NCBI RefSeq assembly: GCF_000332195.1
Contig: NZ_KB235922.1
Span: 186,001 to 250,000 of the forward strand
Direction: 5' to 3'
Source: Pleurocapsa sp. PCC 7319
Lineage (GTDB): Bacteria > Cyanobacteriota > Cyanobacteriia > Cyanobacteriales > Xenococcaceae
Length of the DNA: 64,000 nucleotides
In this document: one piece after another, positions 36,010-44,541 of the stretch
Position numbering within the stretch: the stretch's first letter is position 1
Layout of the letters: every line of letters starts with the position of its first letter
Program-made: the position numbers and the translations under genes
Notes under the pieces: generated by a model
Databases searched by the model: none
Told to the model about the DNA's origin: nothing
The model's input: the letters and a program-made list of their open reading frames with translations, nothing else

Positions 36010-36757
36010 AGTACATATTATTTGGATATATAACTTTTTTTTCTGTAATTACATTACAGTGCTCGCTTTTACTTTAGATATAACTTTAGACATAAGTAAT
36101 TAACAAATTTTTTATTACTTAACTGATGTTACGCAATTGAACGGAAAATCAATAATTTTCAGAAACTAAAAAATATTTTAATGATACGAGAAAGCAAGCT
36201 TGTAGTATTTTGATAGTTTATGCGATTGCACTGTTTTAAGTGCTGTTCTGCTGATAAGTGCAGCTTTCTGGTTGCCCGGGAGTTTTCAGGCAGAAGCAGA
36301 CTCTCCGGTAATCGAGAAATTGAGAATCAAAATGTTCAATGAATGTGACTGCTCTCGTTCAAGAAATTGTAATTTTTCTATATTAGATCCAGGAGACCCT
36401 TCGATAGTGGACTTTATTCCTAAATTACCTTAAAAAGCTTTAAGCTCTAAGCCTTAAGCTTTAAGCTCTAAAGTTTACGCTTTGTAAACGGCTAACAGTG
36501 AGACAGTTCGTTGGCGGTGAAGCAGGGCGTTGGCGGGGTTCCCCCGCTTGAAGCCACTGCTGAACCCTTTAGGGGGTACGATGCGGCCATACGCCTGGCC
36601 TTTGTCCCGCTTGAAGGAACTGTCGAGGGCGGGGGTTTCCCCCATGAACAACTTCATCAAGAAGAAACTGTCGTTGGCGGAGCCTTCTCGAAGAGTACCC
36701 GAAGGGCTTATAGCTATCGGGTTTAATGCCCCCAGCAAACGAAGTTTGGTGGTCTAC

Positions 36758-36787
36758 AATTAGGAGAGGTTAAAGCCTCTTCTAATT
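36758..36787. repeat. Inverted repeat (12-bp arms)
   Basis: AATTAGGAGAGG pairs with CCTCTTCTAATT (11 of 12 positions) around TTAAAG. No T-tract follows. Confidence 0.55.
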
Positions 36788-36788
36788 G

Positions 36789-36823
36789 GCTTACAGCTTA
36801 CAGCTTACAGCTTACAGCTTATA
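36789..36823 (+). repeat. GCTTACA heptamer array
   Basis: Four perfect GCTTACA units followed by GCTTATA. Confidence 0.9.
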
Positions 36824-37217
36824 GCTGCGGCTCTGCCGCTTTACCTCCGGGTCCTAGTGCTACAGTTGTTGTTGGTGGCGAAGCTGAAGGAAAATGTTGT
36901 CTGGTTACAAGTTCTACTCGTCCATCTAAATATCAGCCGGAGAGGTGGAGGACATATCAATGTTGGGCGGGCTTCGGTTCGGGGTACTGCACCGACCCGT
37001 TTTACGTACCGCTATTGGGCGGTCAAGTAAGTCAGAATAATTGTAAATAGTAAGCGGTCTTGGTGATTCATCAAGCGGTCGACCATATTGCTGGTGCGAT
37101 GAGCTTAAGAAAATTGGTAAGCGACTTTAAACTGAGCGGCACGACGACATAATTTTTGCATCTTGTTTAAATTGCGTTTATAGAACACTACCTTTTCATC
37201 ATCGAGATCCCTTCGAC

Positions 37218-38216
37218 TCAAATTAAAGATCCCCCGCAACTAGAGCCACTCCCCGCAGTACAGCCATAACAGTAATTAGCAGTTTTGATTTCTCTGATTA
37301 CATCCAAATTATCCAGTTCTAGCAATTTAGCAACAGTTAATTTTTGGTTATCTTCGGTAGTGGCAACAATATTTTCCATCTGGTTAAAATCACAGTCATA
37401 AACATTTCCCAAATAGTCAATTGATAATTCATTACGACACATGACATTATCCAAAGTTTGAGGATTGTAATTAATGGCTAAAAATTGAAGATAATCATCA
37501 TGTATCTCTCGGCGTTGTAAAAATTGTTTGGTTCTACCAATAGGGATATTAGTAATAGTAAAGAGGTTATTAAATTTAATATCAAAGTGTTCTGCTAAAT
37601 ATGTTTTGTAATCTTGCTCTAATTTTTGTTGATTAGGAGTTAGAGAGAAATCACTATTAATCGGCAAGGCAGGATTATATACTAAATCAAGAATTAAATT
37701 AGGATCAGAACCATAGCCTAACTGATTGAGCTTTTGAATAGCTTCAATCGATTCATTGTATACTCCAGAGCCTCTTTGTTTATCTACATTGGATTCTAAA
37801 TAACAAGGCAATGAAGCGGTCACTCGAAGTTGATGCTGGGCAAAATATTCAGGTAAGTCTTCATATCCAGCTTCAAAAAAAATAGTTAAGTTAGAGCGTA
37901 CAATAACTTCTTTATTTTGCGCTTTGGCTGCTTCAACTATGGGTCGAAAACCATAATTCATTTCTGGCGCTCCACCAGTCAAATCAACAGTTTGTATTTG
38001 AGGAAAACGATTAATTAGTTCTATAAGCTGCTCACAAACTTCAGGAGATAACTCTTCTGTTCTTTTGGGACTTGCTTCTACATGACAATGAGTACAAGCA
38101 AGGTTACATTTTCTACCCAAATTAATTTGTAAAACAGTAATTTTATTTTTAGTTAAGGGTGAAACTATTTTTTGGGCGAAAGAAGTAACTCTTGAGGTTT
38201 TAGTAGTAGATGACAT
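37218..38216 (-). CDS. arsS: Arsenosugar biosynthesis radical SAM protein
   Basis: ArsS couples a 5'-deoxyadenosyl group to methylated arsenic on the way to arsenosugars. The radical-SAM cluster cysteines are Cys37, Cys41 and Cys44 in LGRKCNLACTHCHVEA. The DUF3641-like C-terminal half carries further cysteines (NVMCRNELSID, VYDCDFNQM) and ends with a Cys-rich tail CYGCTAGSGSSCGG that probably binds a second cluster. At 332 residues it is full length. It shares a minus-strand locus with a phosphate permease and arsM. Confidence 0.92.
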   Translation of the reverse strand: MSSTTKTSRVTSFAQKIVSPLTKNKITVLQINLGRKCNLACTHCHVEASPKRTEELSPEVCEQLIELINRFPQIQTVDLTGGAPEMNYGFRPIVEAAKAQNKEVIVRSNLTIFFEAGYEDLPEYFAQHQLRVTASLPCYLESNVDKQRGSGVYNESIEAIQKLNQLGYGSDPNLILDLVYNPALPINSDFSLTPNQQKLEQDYKTYLAEHFDIKFNNLFTITNIPIGRTKQFLQRREIHDDYLQFLAINYNPQTLDNVMCRNELSIDYLGNVYDCDFNQMENIVATTEDNQKLTVAKLLELDNLDVIREIKTANYCYGCTAGSGSSCGGSLI

Positions 38217-38220
38217 TAAT

Positions 38221-38259
38221 GATTACTGATTACTAATTACTGATTACTGATTACTGATT
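38221..38259 (-). repeat. GATTACT heptamer repeat upstream of arsS
   Basis: About five units of GATTACT/AATTACT, the reverse complement of the GTAATCA unit, begin 4 bases before the arsS start. Confidence 0.9.
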
Positions 38260-38313
38260 CTACAAGTTCTTAAAATGTAGATGCTAACTTGTAGATGCTA
38301 ACTAATAATTTAT

Positions 38314-39432
38314 TTATTTAGCTAATAAAAGATAAGCTACTGCACTTAAGCTTGCAGCAATGGGTAAAGTTAACACCCAAGAACTCAATACTTTAGAGAA
38401 CATTCCAATATGAGCAGTTCGGGAAACCACTCCCACCCCAAAAATCGAACCTACAGAAACATGAGTTGTAGAGACTGGTACACCCATCCTGCTAGCAAAG
38501 ATTACGAGAAAGCCTGTAACTAAATTAGCAGCTAAACCTTTACCAGGGTTGAGAGTAGTAATTTTATTGCTAACAGTCATTGCTACTTTGCGAGCATTTA
38601 ATAAACCACCAATTGCCATTCCTAAACCAACAGCCAACATTCCTCCTTTTATGGAAAAAGCTGTTACCGTTAATAGCAAAGCAACAATTTTAGGAGTATC
38701 GTTTAAACCTCTGGCGAAACTAACTGCTCCAGCACTTAAGAAATGGCAAGTATCAACTAACTTTTGGCTATCAATGCCCCAAAAGTCCCCCACATATTTT
38801 TGACTGCAATTTTCAGGAGTATCGATCGCAATTTCAGGAGTAGCCACAGTTGATAAATTACTCGTATTAATCGTACTACTAGCAATAGGAATCAATTCTT
38901 GTTTATCACCTACACATATACACCAAGCTTTTTCTATATTTAAAGCAGTGCGACCAAAGTGAAGCAAACTATATAAAACAGTTCCTAGAACCATTGCGAT
39001 TAAAGGACTAAGCAATAGAGGAATAAAAAAAGATTTACCTAAAGCTGCAAAATTCAATTGAGTACCGATCGCCGCCAAGCCAGCTCCCGTTAATGCCCCA
39101 GTAATACCATGAGTTGTCGAAATAGGGAACCCAGTTACAGTAGCCAAAATTACTGTCAAAGCAGCTCCCAAAGCTACTGCCAAATGGAAAGAACCTGTAT
39201 CGGCGATCGCCTCTGGTACTAGACCTTTACCAGAGAAGTTTTTCAGTAGTGCATTTGCCAATACTACCGAACAAATTGAACCAGCAAAAGTAGTAAAAGT
39301 TGCCCACCAAATTGCCAGCTTATAATTGGTTGTCTTGCTACCAAATAAAGTCGCTACTCCCTTGAAATTATCGTTGGCACCATTGGCATAAGCCAAAAAA
39401 ACCGTCGCTACAAAAATAGCCAAAGTCCACAT
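38314..39432 (-). CDS. PiT-family inorganic phosphate permease
   Basis: A 372-residue membrane transporter of the PiT type (phosphate with H+ or Na+, or metal-phosphate). Both PiT signature repeats are present: AYANGANDNFKG (about 15-26) and SFARGLNDTPKI (about 239-250). Twin TGFPISTTHG and MGVPVSTTHVSVGSI motifs mark the inverted halves. PiT carriers admit arsenate as a phosphate mimic. The location between arsM and arsS suggests a link with arsenate or phosphate balance; the direction of benefit is inference. Confidence 0.93.
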   Translation of the reverse strand: MWTLAIFVATVFLAYANGANDNFKGVATLFGSKTTNYKLAIWWATFTTFAGSICSVVLANALLKNFSGKGLVPEAIADTGSFHLAVALGAALTVILATVTGFPISTTHGITGALTGAGLAAIGTQLNFAALGKSFFIPLLLSPLIAMVLGTVLYSLLHFGRTALNIEKAWCICVGDKQELIPIASSTINTSNLSTVATPEIAIDTPENCSQKYVGDFWGIDSQKLVDTCHFLSAGAVSFARGLNDTPKIVALLLTVTAFSIKGGMLAVGLGMAIGGLLNARKVAMTVSNKITTLNPGKGLAANLVTGFLVIFASRMGVPVSTTHVSVGSIFGVGVVSRTAHIGMFSKVLSSWVLTLPIAASLSAVAYLLLAK

Positions 39433-39437
39433 GAAAT

Positions 39438-39494
39438 GATTACTGATTACTAATTACTGATTACTAATTACTGATTACTGATTACTGATTACTG
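39438..39494 (-). repeat. GATTACT heptamer array between arsM and the PiT gene
   Basis: About eight units of GATTACT/AATTACT start 5 bases before the PiT start codon and fill part of the gap to arsM. Confidence 0.92.
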
Positions 39495-39580
39495 GTTGAC
39501 GAGCAACCCTGCTTACTAAAGTTAAGTAGTAAAAGAACGCATCAGTTTACTGATTACCGATCAGTTCCAACGGTAGATGT

Positions 39581-40786
39581 TTAACAGCATTCTCCAGGGG
39601 AACAACAATCGTTGCTTCCAGTTTCCGTGAGGTTATATTCTGAACCTTTGGTTTCTCTGGCATGGCGAATGGCTTTAGTTTTGCAATCAAATTCTGTAGC
39701 TTCCTCTAGAGGAATGTTTTCATAGGGCTCAATGCCGATAATATCTTTGGCATAGGGACTACAGCAGCTAGTCATAATCTTATAGGTTTTGTCGCATACA
39801 GCCATTCTTTCGCCACGACAGAAGACATGACCATCATCATCTGTTACTTGTTTCCAAGGACCTTTGTAAACTACTGACTGTTTTCTTTCTAAGCAAATCC
39901 CTTCTTTTCCCTTGTATGCCCGTACAGTCATGGAACGAAATTCCACACCGTCAATAACTTGCCAGGGGGTTTCTTCACGCTTGAGGATTTCTACACCATA
40001 AAAACCTGCATCCTCAAACATTTTTAAGAAATTATTTTCTCTAAAAGCTCCAGCAATACAACCACTCCAAAGCTCAGGATCATTAAGAATTTTGGGCGTA
40101 GGATCTTCATCACAAACGATATCAGAAATAACTGCCCGACCACCACGTTTTAAGACTCGAAATATTTCCCCAAATAATTGTTGTTTATCCTGGGGACGAA
40201 CTAAATTGAGTACACAGTTAGAAATTACGACATCTACGCTATTATCAGGGATTAAAGCTTCTTTTTGTCTGAGGCGATCGCATTCAGCTTCATATTCGGC
40301 AATTTTATCCACTGAGGTTACAGGATTAACTTGTAACCATTGCTGTAACTTATCTAAGGGTAATTTCAAATCTTGAATTTTTCCTTTGACAAACTCAGTA
40401 TTGTGGTAGCCAAGTTTATCTGCCATCTCTCCTTGATATTTTCGAGCCAAGGAAAGCATTTCATCATTAAAGTCTACACCGATTATTTTGCCCTTTTCTC
40501 CGACTTTTTGTGCCAGAATATAACAATTTTTTCCCGCACCTGAACCTAAATCAACTACGGTTTCTCCTTCATTGACGTAGCGAGTGGGGTCGCCACAACC
40601 ATAATCTTTGGCAATAATTTCTTCGGGTAATATTGTGGTGTAATTTCCGTCATATTCCGTGGGACAACATAAGCTTGGTTGTTGTTGTCTTGCCCCCTCT
40701 TGATATCTTTCTAATACCGCTGACTCTATATCGTAATCTACCGAATCTGATGCGGTTGGCGGTTGGTTAGTAGCAATCTCAGTCAC
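39581..40786 (-). CDS. arsM: Arsenite S-adenosylmethionine methyltransferase
   Basis: ArsM methylates trivalent arsenic. The 401-residue protein has SAM motif I VVDLGSGAGKNC (about 77-88) and the three conserved arsenic-binding cysteines expected at Cys64 (KDYGCGDP), Cys191 (VISNCVLNL) and Cys243 (WSGCIAGAF). It is longer than the minimal enzyme: a C-terminal extension adds Cys pairs (MTSCCSPYAKD) and ends NDCCSPGECC. It is the first gene of the minus-strand arsenic locus. No ArsR gene is seen nearby. Confidence 0.92.
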   Translation of the reverse strand: MTEIATNQPPTASDSVDYDIESAVLERYQEGARQQQPSLCCPTEYDGNYTTILPEEIIAKDYGCGDPTRYVNEGETVVDLGSGAGKNCYILAQKVGEKGKIIGVDFNDEMLSLARKYQGEMADKLGYHNTEFVKGKIQDLKLPLDKLQQWLQVNPVTSVDKIAEYEAECDRLRQKEALIPDNSVDVVISNCVLNLVRPQDKQQLFGEIFRVLKRGGRAVISDIVCDEDPTPKILNDPELWSGCIAGAFRENNFLKMFEDAGFYGVEILKREETPWQVIDGVEFRSMTVRAYKGKEGICLERKQSVVYKGPWKQVTDDDGHVFCRGERMAVCDKTYKIMTSCCSPYAKDIIGIEPYENIPLEEATEFDCKTKAIRHARETKGSEYNLTETGSNDCCSPGECC

Positions 40787-41317
40787 AGATAACTAATCCT
40801 TTTACTTAACTTTGGCTATATTACAGGTTAATCACCGAGAGTATAAGCTAAATCTATACTAAGTAGGAGATTATTCTCTGATGATTTAATTTTTTTGAGC
40901 TAGGCATCTATCTAAGCCGATAGAGATGAAAGATTACTGAGAATATACTTTGATTTATCTAAATTTTGGGCAGAAATAAGCAGATTTGAGATAGAGCTAA
41001 TTAGTGCACTTGTACACATTGAGACTCCAAAATAGCCTGAATTAAAAGATAAAGAAACGGCTACGCCGTAGCTATTAGCTATTAGCTCTTAGCTTCAATC
41101 AAATAGAGTCTTAAACTCTACCTGATTGTCGACGACCTAAGAGGTCGGAGTCTTAAACTCAATTACGCTTTTAGCAGTCAAACCAAGGCTAAAAGCTAAA
41201 GGCTAAAGGCTAAAGGCTAAAAGCTTTAAGATAAAACCTTTCAATAATTCTAGCTTGCTTGTTGTTTTAAGAGAAATGATATAAGTTATTTTAGTTTCGT
41301 GACCATATCGCATAGAA
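40787..41317. other. 531-base gap with repeats
   Basis: Upstream of arsM; no gene. It holds two copies of GAGTCTTAAACTC about 42 bases apart (near 41106 and 41148) flanking an AGAGGTCGGAGTC patch, TAGCTAT heptamers near 41068-41092, and GGCTAAA heptamers at 41188-41226. The arsM promoter or an arsenic-responsive operator could not be recognised. Confidence 0.6.
41188..41226. repeat. GGCTAAA heptamer array
   Basis: About five units, GGCTAAA with AGCTAAA variants, in tandem downstream of the cNMP-binding gene. Confidence 0.88.
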
Positions 41318-41689
41318 TTACAATCTATGCCTCAAACGACGAAGACGGTCAGAATAGCTTTTAATTACTTCTATGGCAAACATTGGGGTTTGCTGCACTG
41401 CAAACATAAAATGTTCTCGATCTAAAAACGCTAGGAGAGAATCAGTCTTGGCGATCGCCTTTGTGTCTCTTTGATGATTTAAGTGAACCAGAGAGCCTTC
41501 ACCAAAAACATCACCTTTTTGAATGGTCTCGACCACCTTACCATTGACCACAATCTCCACTTCTCCAGAGATGATGCCGTAAATCACATCACCTTGTTCT
41601 CCTTCTTGAAAAATCACCTCTCCCGTTAAAAAAGTTTTAGGGGAAGGAGGTTTTTGGAAAAGCTCTATAGTCTTGACTGGTTGTAACAC
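41318..41689 (-). CDS. Single cyclic-nucleotide-binding-domain protein
   Basis: A 123-residue cytosolic protein made of one cNMP-binding domain (Crp/Fnr sensor fold) and nothing else. FLTGEVIFQEGEQGDVIYGI and GEVEIVVNGKVVETI form the beta roll, and GDVFGEGSLVHL is the phosphate-binding cassette region. The usual arginine of the cassette is not clearly present (HQRDTKAIAK follows instead), so nucleotide binding is uncertain. No DNA-binding domain. Confidence 0.88.
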   Translation of the reverse strand: MLQPVKTIELFQKPPSPKTFLTGEVIFQEGEQGDVIYGIISGEVEIVVNGKVVETIQKGDVFGEGSLVHLNHQRDTKAIAKTDSLLAFLDREHFMFAVQQTPMFAIEVIKSYSDRLRRLRHRL

Positions 41690-41977
41690 TGCAACTGCCT
41701 CATTATAACTAAAGACTTTTTAGCACCAAACGTCAAAACTTGTAAATCTTTTTACTATCTTTGATGATACTAGCCCTAAGACAAGCGATCGCTAAATTTA
41801 TTTTGAAATCGAACAAAAATATTTAAGGTTTTAGCTTAGTAGACATCTCTGCCGGGAGCATCCCACTTTTTAATTAAGCACAAATACTTAAATCAAATTC
41901 ATGGTTTAAATAAGCACAGCGAAGTTTAAGCAATCGCTAGTTAATATAGCAATGAATAGTTGCTTTGAATTGACAAG

Positions 41978-42172
41978 ATGCCTCTTGATATTCGTACCTG
42001 GGATTGTCCCAGTTGTGGAACTAAGGGAATTGATAGAGACATCAATGCTGGGAAAAATATACTCGCCGCCGGGCTGGCGGTGATTGTCTGTGGAGCGGAC
42101 ATAAGACCTGATAGACATAGTTCTAAAGGGCAGTTGCGAAAAACCTCGCTTAGGAAGGAAACAGAAACCTAA
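41978..42172 (+). pseudogene. Truncated tnpB (IS200/IS605) C-terminal remnant
   Basis: Only the last roughly 64 codons of a TnpB remain: half of the zinc finger (WDCPSCG), the RuvC III motif DRDINAGKNIL, and the typical end AAGLAVIVCGADIRPDR followed by GQLRK. The RuvC I and II parts and the first zinc-finger half are gone. The element's right end follows at 42191-42230. Confidence 0.9.
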
Positions 42173-42190
42173 GTCGTGAGTCTTAGGAAT

Positions 42191-42230
42191 CCCTCGTTAT
42201 AATCTCTGATTTAGCGCAGGGAGGATGTCA
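42191..42230 (+). mobile_element. IS200/IS605-type right end next to the tnpB remnant
   Basis: CCCTCG and CGCAGGGA form an imperfect hairpin, then GGGAGGATGTCA (42219-42230). The same 12 bases close the intact tnpB element at 58754-58765, so both are ends of the same element group. Confidence 0.75.
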
Positions 42231-42284
42231 AAGACAGTTACTTCTGTGTATGCAGAAGCGATATTTAGTTGCTGTAGTCGCAGC

Positions 42285-42842
42285 CTACCAGAATTCTGGT
42301 ATGTAAGCCCAACAGGTAGGCTTGCTGAGAATTGCTTGAATGAGGTTTGCTCGATCATTGACATAGATCACATCTTCTTCGCCGTCTGGATGAGGATTGA
42401 GAGTTCCATCCTCTGCTTCTTCACGAAAGCGTTCGACTAAATCCTTTTCTACTTTATATCCACATTGCGAGTAAAACCCTGATACGCTCCGTTTAGCAAA
42501 GCCCAAACCAGTTGTCTGCTCGGCTATCAACCACTCTTTTACCGCTTCTACCACCATCCGACCATATCCCTGCTTTTTTACAGCAGAGACTACATTTAGA
42601 ATTCCTTGCACTGGATAAGTAGTTCCATCAAAGCGTATATCAAAAGGTTTAACGACGGCTGTTGCTAATATCTGTTCGTTATTGTCTGAGCGCAGTAAAA
42701 AGAGACTGGCTTCAGGATCGGCTTCTACTTCTTCGTCATTTGGTACAGGTTGCCAGTTGAATGCGTCGGTCCATAGCTCATCTATAGCACGCAGCAGTGG
42801 TTGTGGAACTGATGAAATCGTTATGTGTTGTATGTTAGCCAT
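42285..42842 (-). CDS. GNAT-family N-acetyltransferase
   Basis: A 185-residue acetyltransferase with the acetyl-CoA loop in VVSAVKKQGYGRMVVEAV (about 86-103) and a following FYSQCGYKVE, the usual GNAT end motif. Substrate unknown. The ATG at 42842 is preferred over the TTG directly before it. The C-terminal roughly 45 residues (EDGTLNPHPDGEEDVIYV) extend past the core fold. Confidence 0.85.
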   Translation of the reverse strand: MANIQHITISSVPQPLLRAIDELWTDAFNWQPVPNDEEVEADPEASLFLLRSDNNEQILATAVVKPFDIRFDGTTYPVQGILNVVSAVKKQGYGRMVVEAVKEWLIAEQTTGLGFAKRSVSGFYSQCGYKVEKDLVERFREEAEDGTLNPHPDGEEDVIYVNDRANLIQAILSKPTCWAYIPEFW

Positions 42843-43006
42843 CAAAAATGCCTATGGGTTGCACAGCAAATATCTTTTTCTTTCTTCTATTTGTCCGCGT
42901 TTTTATAATAAAGCCAGCTATTATGTTGTTAATGGGAGTATCCACTTCTGCAGTAAGTAAAAGTACTTATTGTAAGATTAGATGAGAAAAACTTGAATAA
43001 TAATTT

Positions 43007-43528
43007 TTATGCCGACTCTAGGTATGACTTAGTAAATAAGGGAATCAGTTCAATCCCAACATCTGCTAAGTTTTTTGCAGCAAAACTTTCGCGTTCAATA
43101 ACACATAGAGCCTTGTCAACTTTTGCGCCTAAAGTACGTAGTTGGCTGACTGCATCAATAATTGCACCACCAGTAGTAACCACATCTTCAATAATTATTA
43201 AGTATTTTCCTTCCACAGTTCCGCCTTCAGCTAATTTACGTGTACCGTAAGTTTTGGCTTCTTTTCTCACAAAAAGCAGAGGAATACCAGTTTGTAATGA
43301 TAAAGCTGTAGCTATAGGAATACCACCCATTTCTAACCCAGCAAGTACATCTATGTTTTTAGGAATATAAGGAATTAGCTGATAGGCAATCTCCAACAGT
43401 AGTTTGGGTCGAGCTTCAAAAAGATATTTGTCAAAATATTCAGTTGCTTGTTGTCCCGAACGCAAAGTAAATTTCCCTTGTATATTTGATATTTGGTAAA
43501 TTTTTCTGGCTAAAGTCTTTTTCTCCAT
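43007..43528 (-). CDS. pyrE: Orotate phosphoribosyltransferase
   Basis: Converts orotate and PRPP to orotidine monophosphate in pyrimidine synthesis. In 173 residues the PRPP-binding motif LIIIEDVVTTGGAI (about 110-123) and the flexible catalytic loop RKEAKTYGTRKLAEGG (about 88-103) are intact. DVLAGLEMGGIPIATALS is the expected hood-proximal strand. Slightly short at the N-terminus but complete. Confidence 0.94.
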   Translation of the reverse strand: MEKKTLARKIYQISNIQGKFTLRSGQQATEYFDKYLFEARPKLLLEIAYQLIPYIPKNIDVLAGLEMGGIPIATALSLQTGIPLLFVRKEAKTYGTRKLAEGGTVEGKYLIIIEDVVTTGGAIIDAVSQLRTLGAKVDKALCVIERESFAAKNLADVGIELIPLFTKSYLESA

Positions 43529-43661
43529 AACTTAAGTTTAATAGCAGAGTTTAATAGCAGTTGCTAACCAAGATACTAGCTTGGTTGACTGTAAAAACAC
43601 TTAGCAATCAACTACGACATCGATCGCTACAATAAAAATTATCTTCTGTAAAAAACTTTGT

Positions 43662-44405
43662 ATGAACACTTTCCCCGAAACCCTAGATATAGCAGTTGAA
43701 CAGGCAAAAGAAGCTACTAAAGCTGCGATCGCCGATGGCTATCATCTGATTCAAGTAGAATTAGTCGTCCCCGAAATTGCTTTGCAATCTGAGGCATTAG
43801 CCTTGGAGTTTGCCAATATTTTTGCTGATTATGGTTCTGGGGTTAAGGTGATGTTTCCTGATACAGGAGCAGCAGCTTTGGCAAAAAAAAATTGGGGAGA
43901 AAAGCCATTTCAAGTGACCGACATGGGTAGCCGATTTACTCCCATTGAGTCCCAGATTGATGCCGATGATGAAATTTTTATTGTGGCTTGTCCTTCCTCT
44001 GTAGAAGTTGAGCGTGCCGAGAAATTAAGTAATCTAGCTGGCGATCGCCCGGTAATTTTTCTCATTCCTCAACTAGAAGATGTTGCTGTAGTAGGTATCG
44101 GTTTGGCTGCCAGGAAATTACGGGATCGGTTTATTAAAAATATTTATTCTTGTTATTATTTACGTCCAATTCCAGATGGAGCGATTTTGCGTTGTCATCC
44201 TTCTCGTTGGCAAATATGGTTAGAAAAAGAATCAGGTTATGAATTAGCTACAGAAACTACTAGTAAACCTATGGGTGAAGATTTGGATCGTCTTATTATG
44301 CAGTTAACCAACTCTGAAGGAGAAAACAATAAAACTACCTCACAACGTAAAAAGCCTAATTTGCTAGGTAATTTACAGAAATTTCTCAAGGCACTGAGTC
44401 AATAG
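43662..44405 (+). CDS. DUF1995-family protein
   Basis: A 247-residue protein of the DUF1995 family conserved in cyanobacteria and chloroplasts, where a plant member (LPA3) affects photosystem II assembly. Family features: the start FPETLDIAVEQAKEATKAAI, a middle KVMFPDTGAAALAKK, and SCYYLRPIPDGAILRCHPSRW (about 165-185). A basic tail (QRKKPNLLGNLQKF) follows. No signal peptide. Molecular role not established. Confidence 0.88.
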   Translation: MNTFPETLDIAVEQAKEATKAAIADGYHLIQVELVVPEIALQSEALALEFANIFADYGSGVKVMFPDTGAAALAKKNWGEKPFQVTDMGSRFTPIESQIDADDEIFIVACPSSVEVERAEKLSNLAGDRPVIFLIPQLEDVAVVGIGLAARKLRDRFIKNIYSCYYLRPIPDGAILRCHPSRWQIWLEKESGYELATETTSKPMGEDLDRLIMQLTNSEGENNKTTSQRKKPNLLGNLQKFLKALSQ

Positions 44406-44415
44406 GTTTGTTAGG

Positions 44416-44465
44416 CTATCAGCTATCAGTAATCAGTAATCAGTAATCAGTAATCAGCTCTCAGC
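44416..44465 (+). repeat. GTAATCA heptamer repeats
   Basis: Units CTATCAG, CTATCAG, then four of TAATCAG and CTCTCAG, directly after the DUF1995 stop. Same unit as the array inside mntCAB. Confidence 0.9.
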
Positions 44466-44541
44466 TTTAAAGTTTAGTTAAGTAAAAGGGTTATAGTTTA
44501 TAGCTACGGGCAAAGCTTGTTTAGTAATTAAAAATTAGAAA

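Larger units (their letters stand above)
36010..37217. other. 1.2-kb gap with repeats and open-frame remnants
   Basis: No gene with a proper start. Contents: AGCTTTA/AGCTCTA heptamers at 36432-36472; a GC-rich repeat patch at 36500-36720 (GTTGGCGGGGTTCCCCCGC type); a near-perfect hairpin AATTAGGAGAGG/CCTCTTCTAATT at 36758-36787; GCTTACA heptamers at 36789-36823; an open 107-codon plus-strand frame without start (36727-37050); and a minus-strand fragment about 37100-37215. Confidence 0.6.

Noticed and set aside
36475-36763. Three overlapping ORFs in the GC-rich patch
   Set aside because: All are read from dispersed GC-rich repeats in different frames; no start signals or motifs.
38221-39494. 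Regular tandem repeats that might suggest a CRISPR array
   Set aside because: Units are 7 bp with no spacers, and the same units recur in many gaps; no cas genes. They are short tandem repeats.
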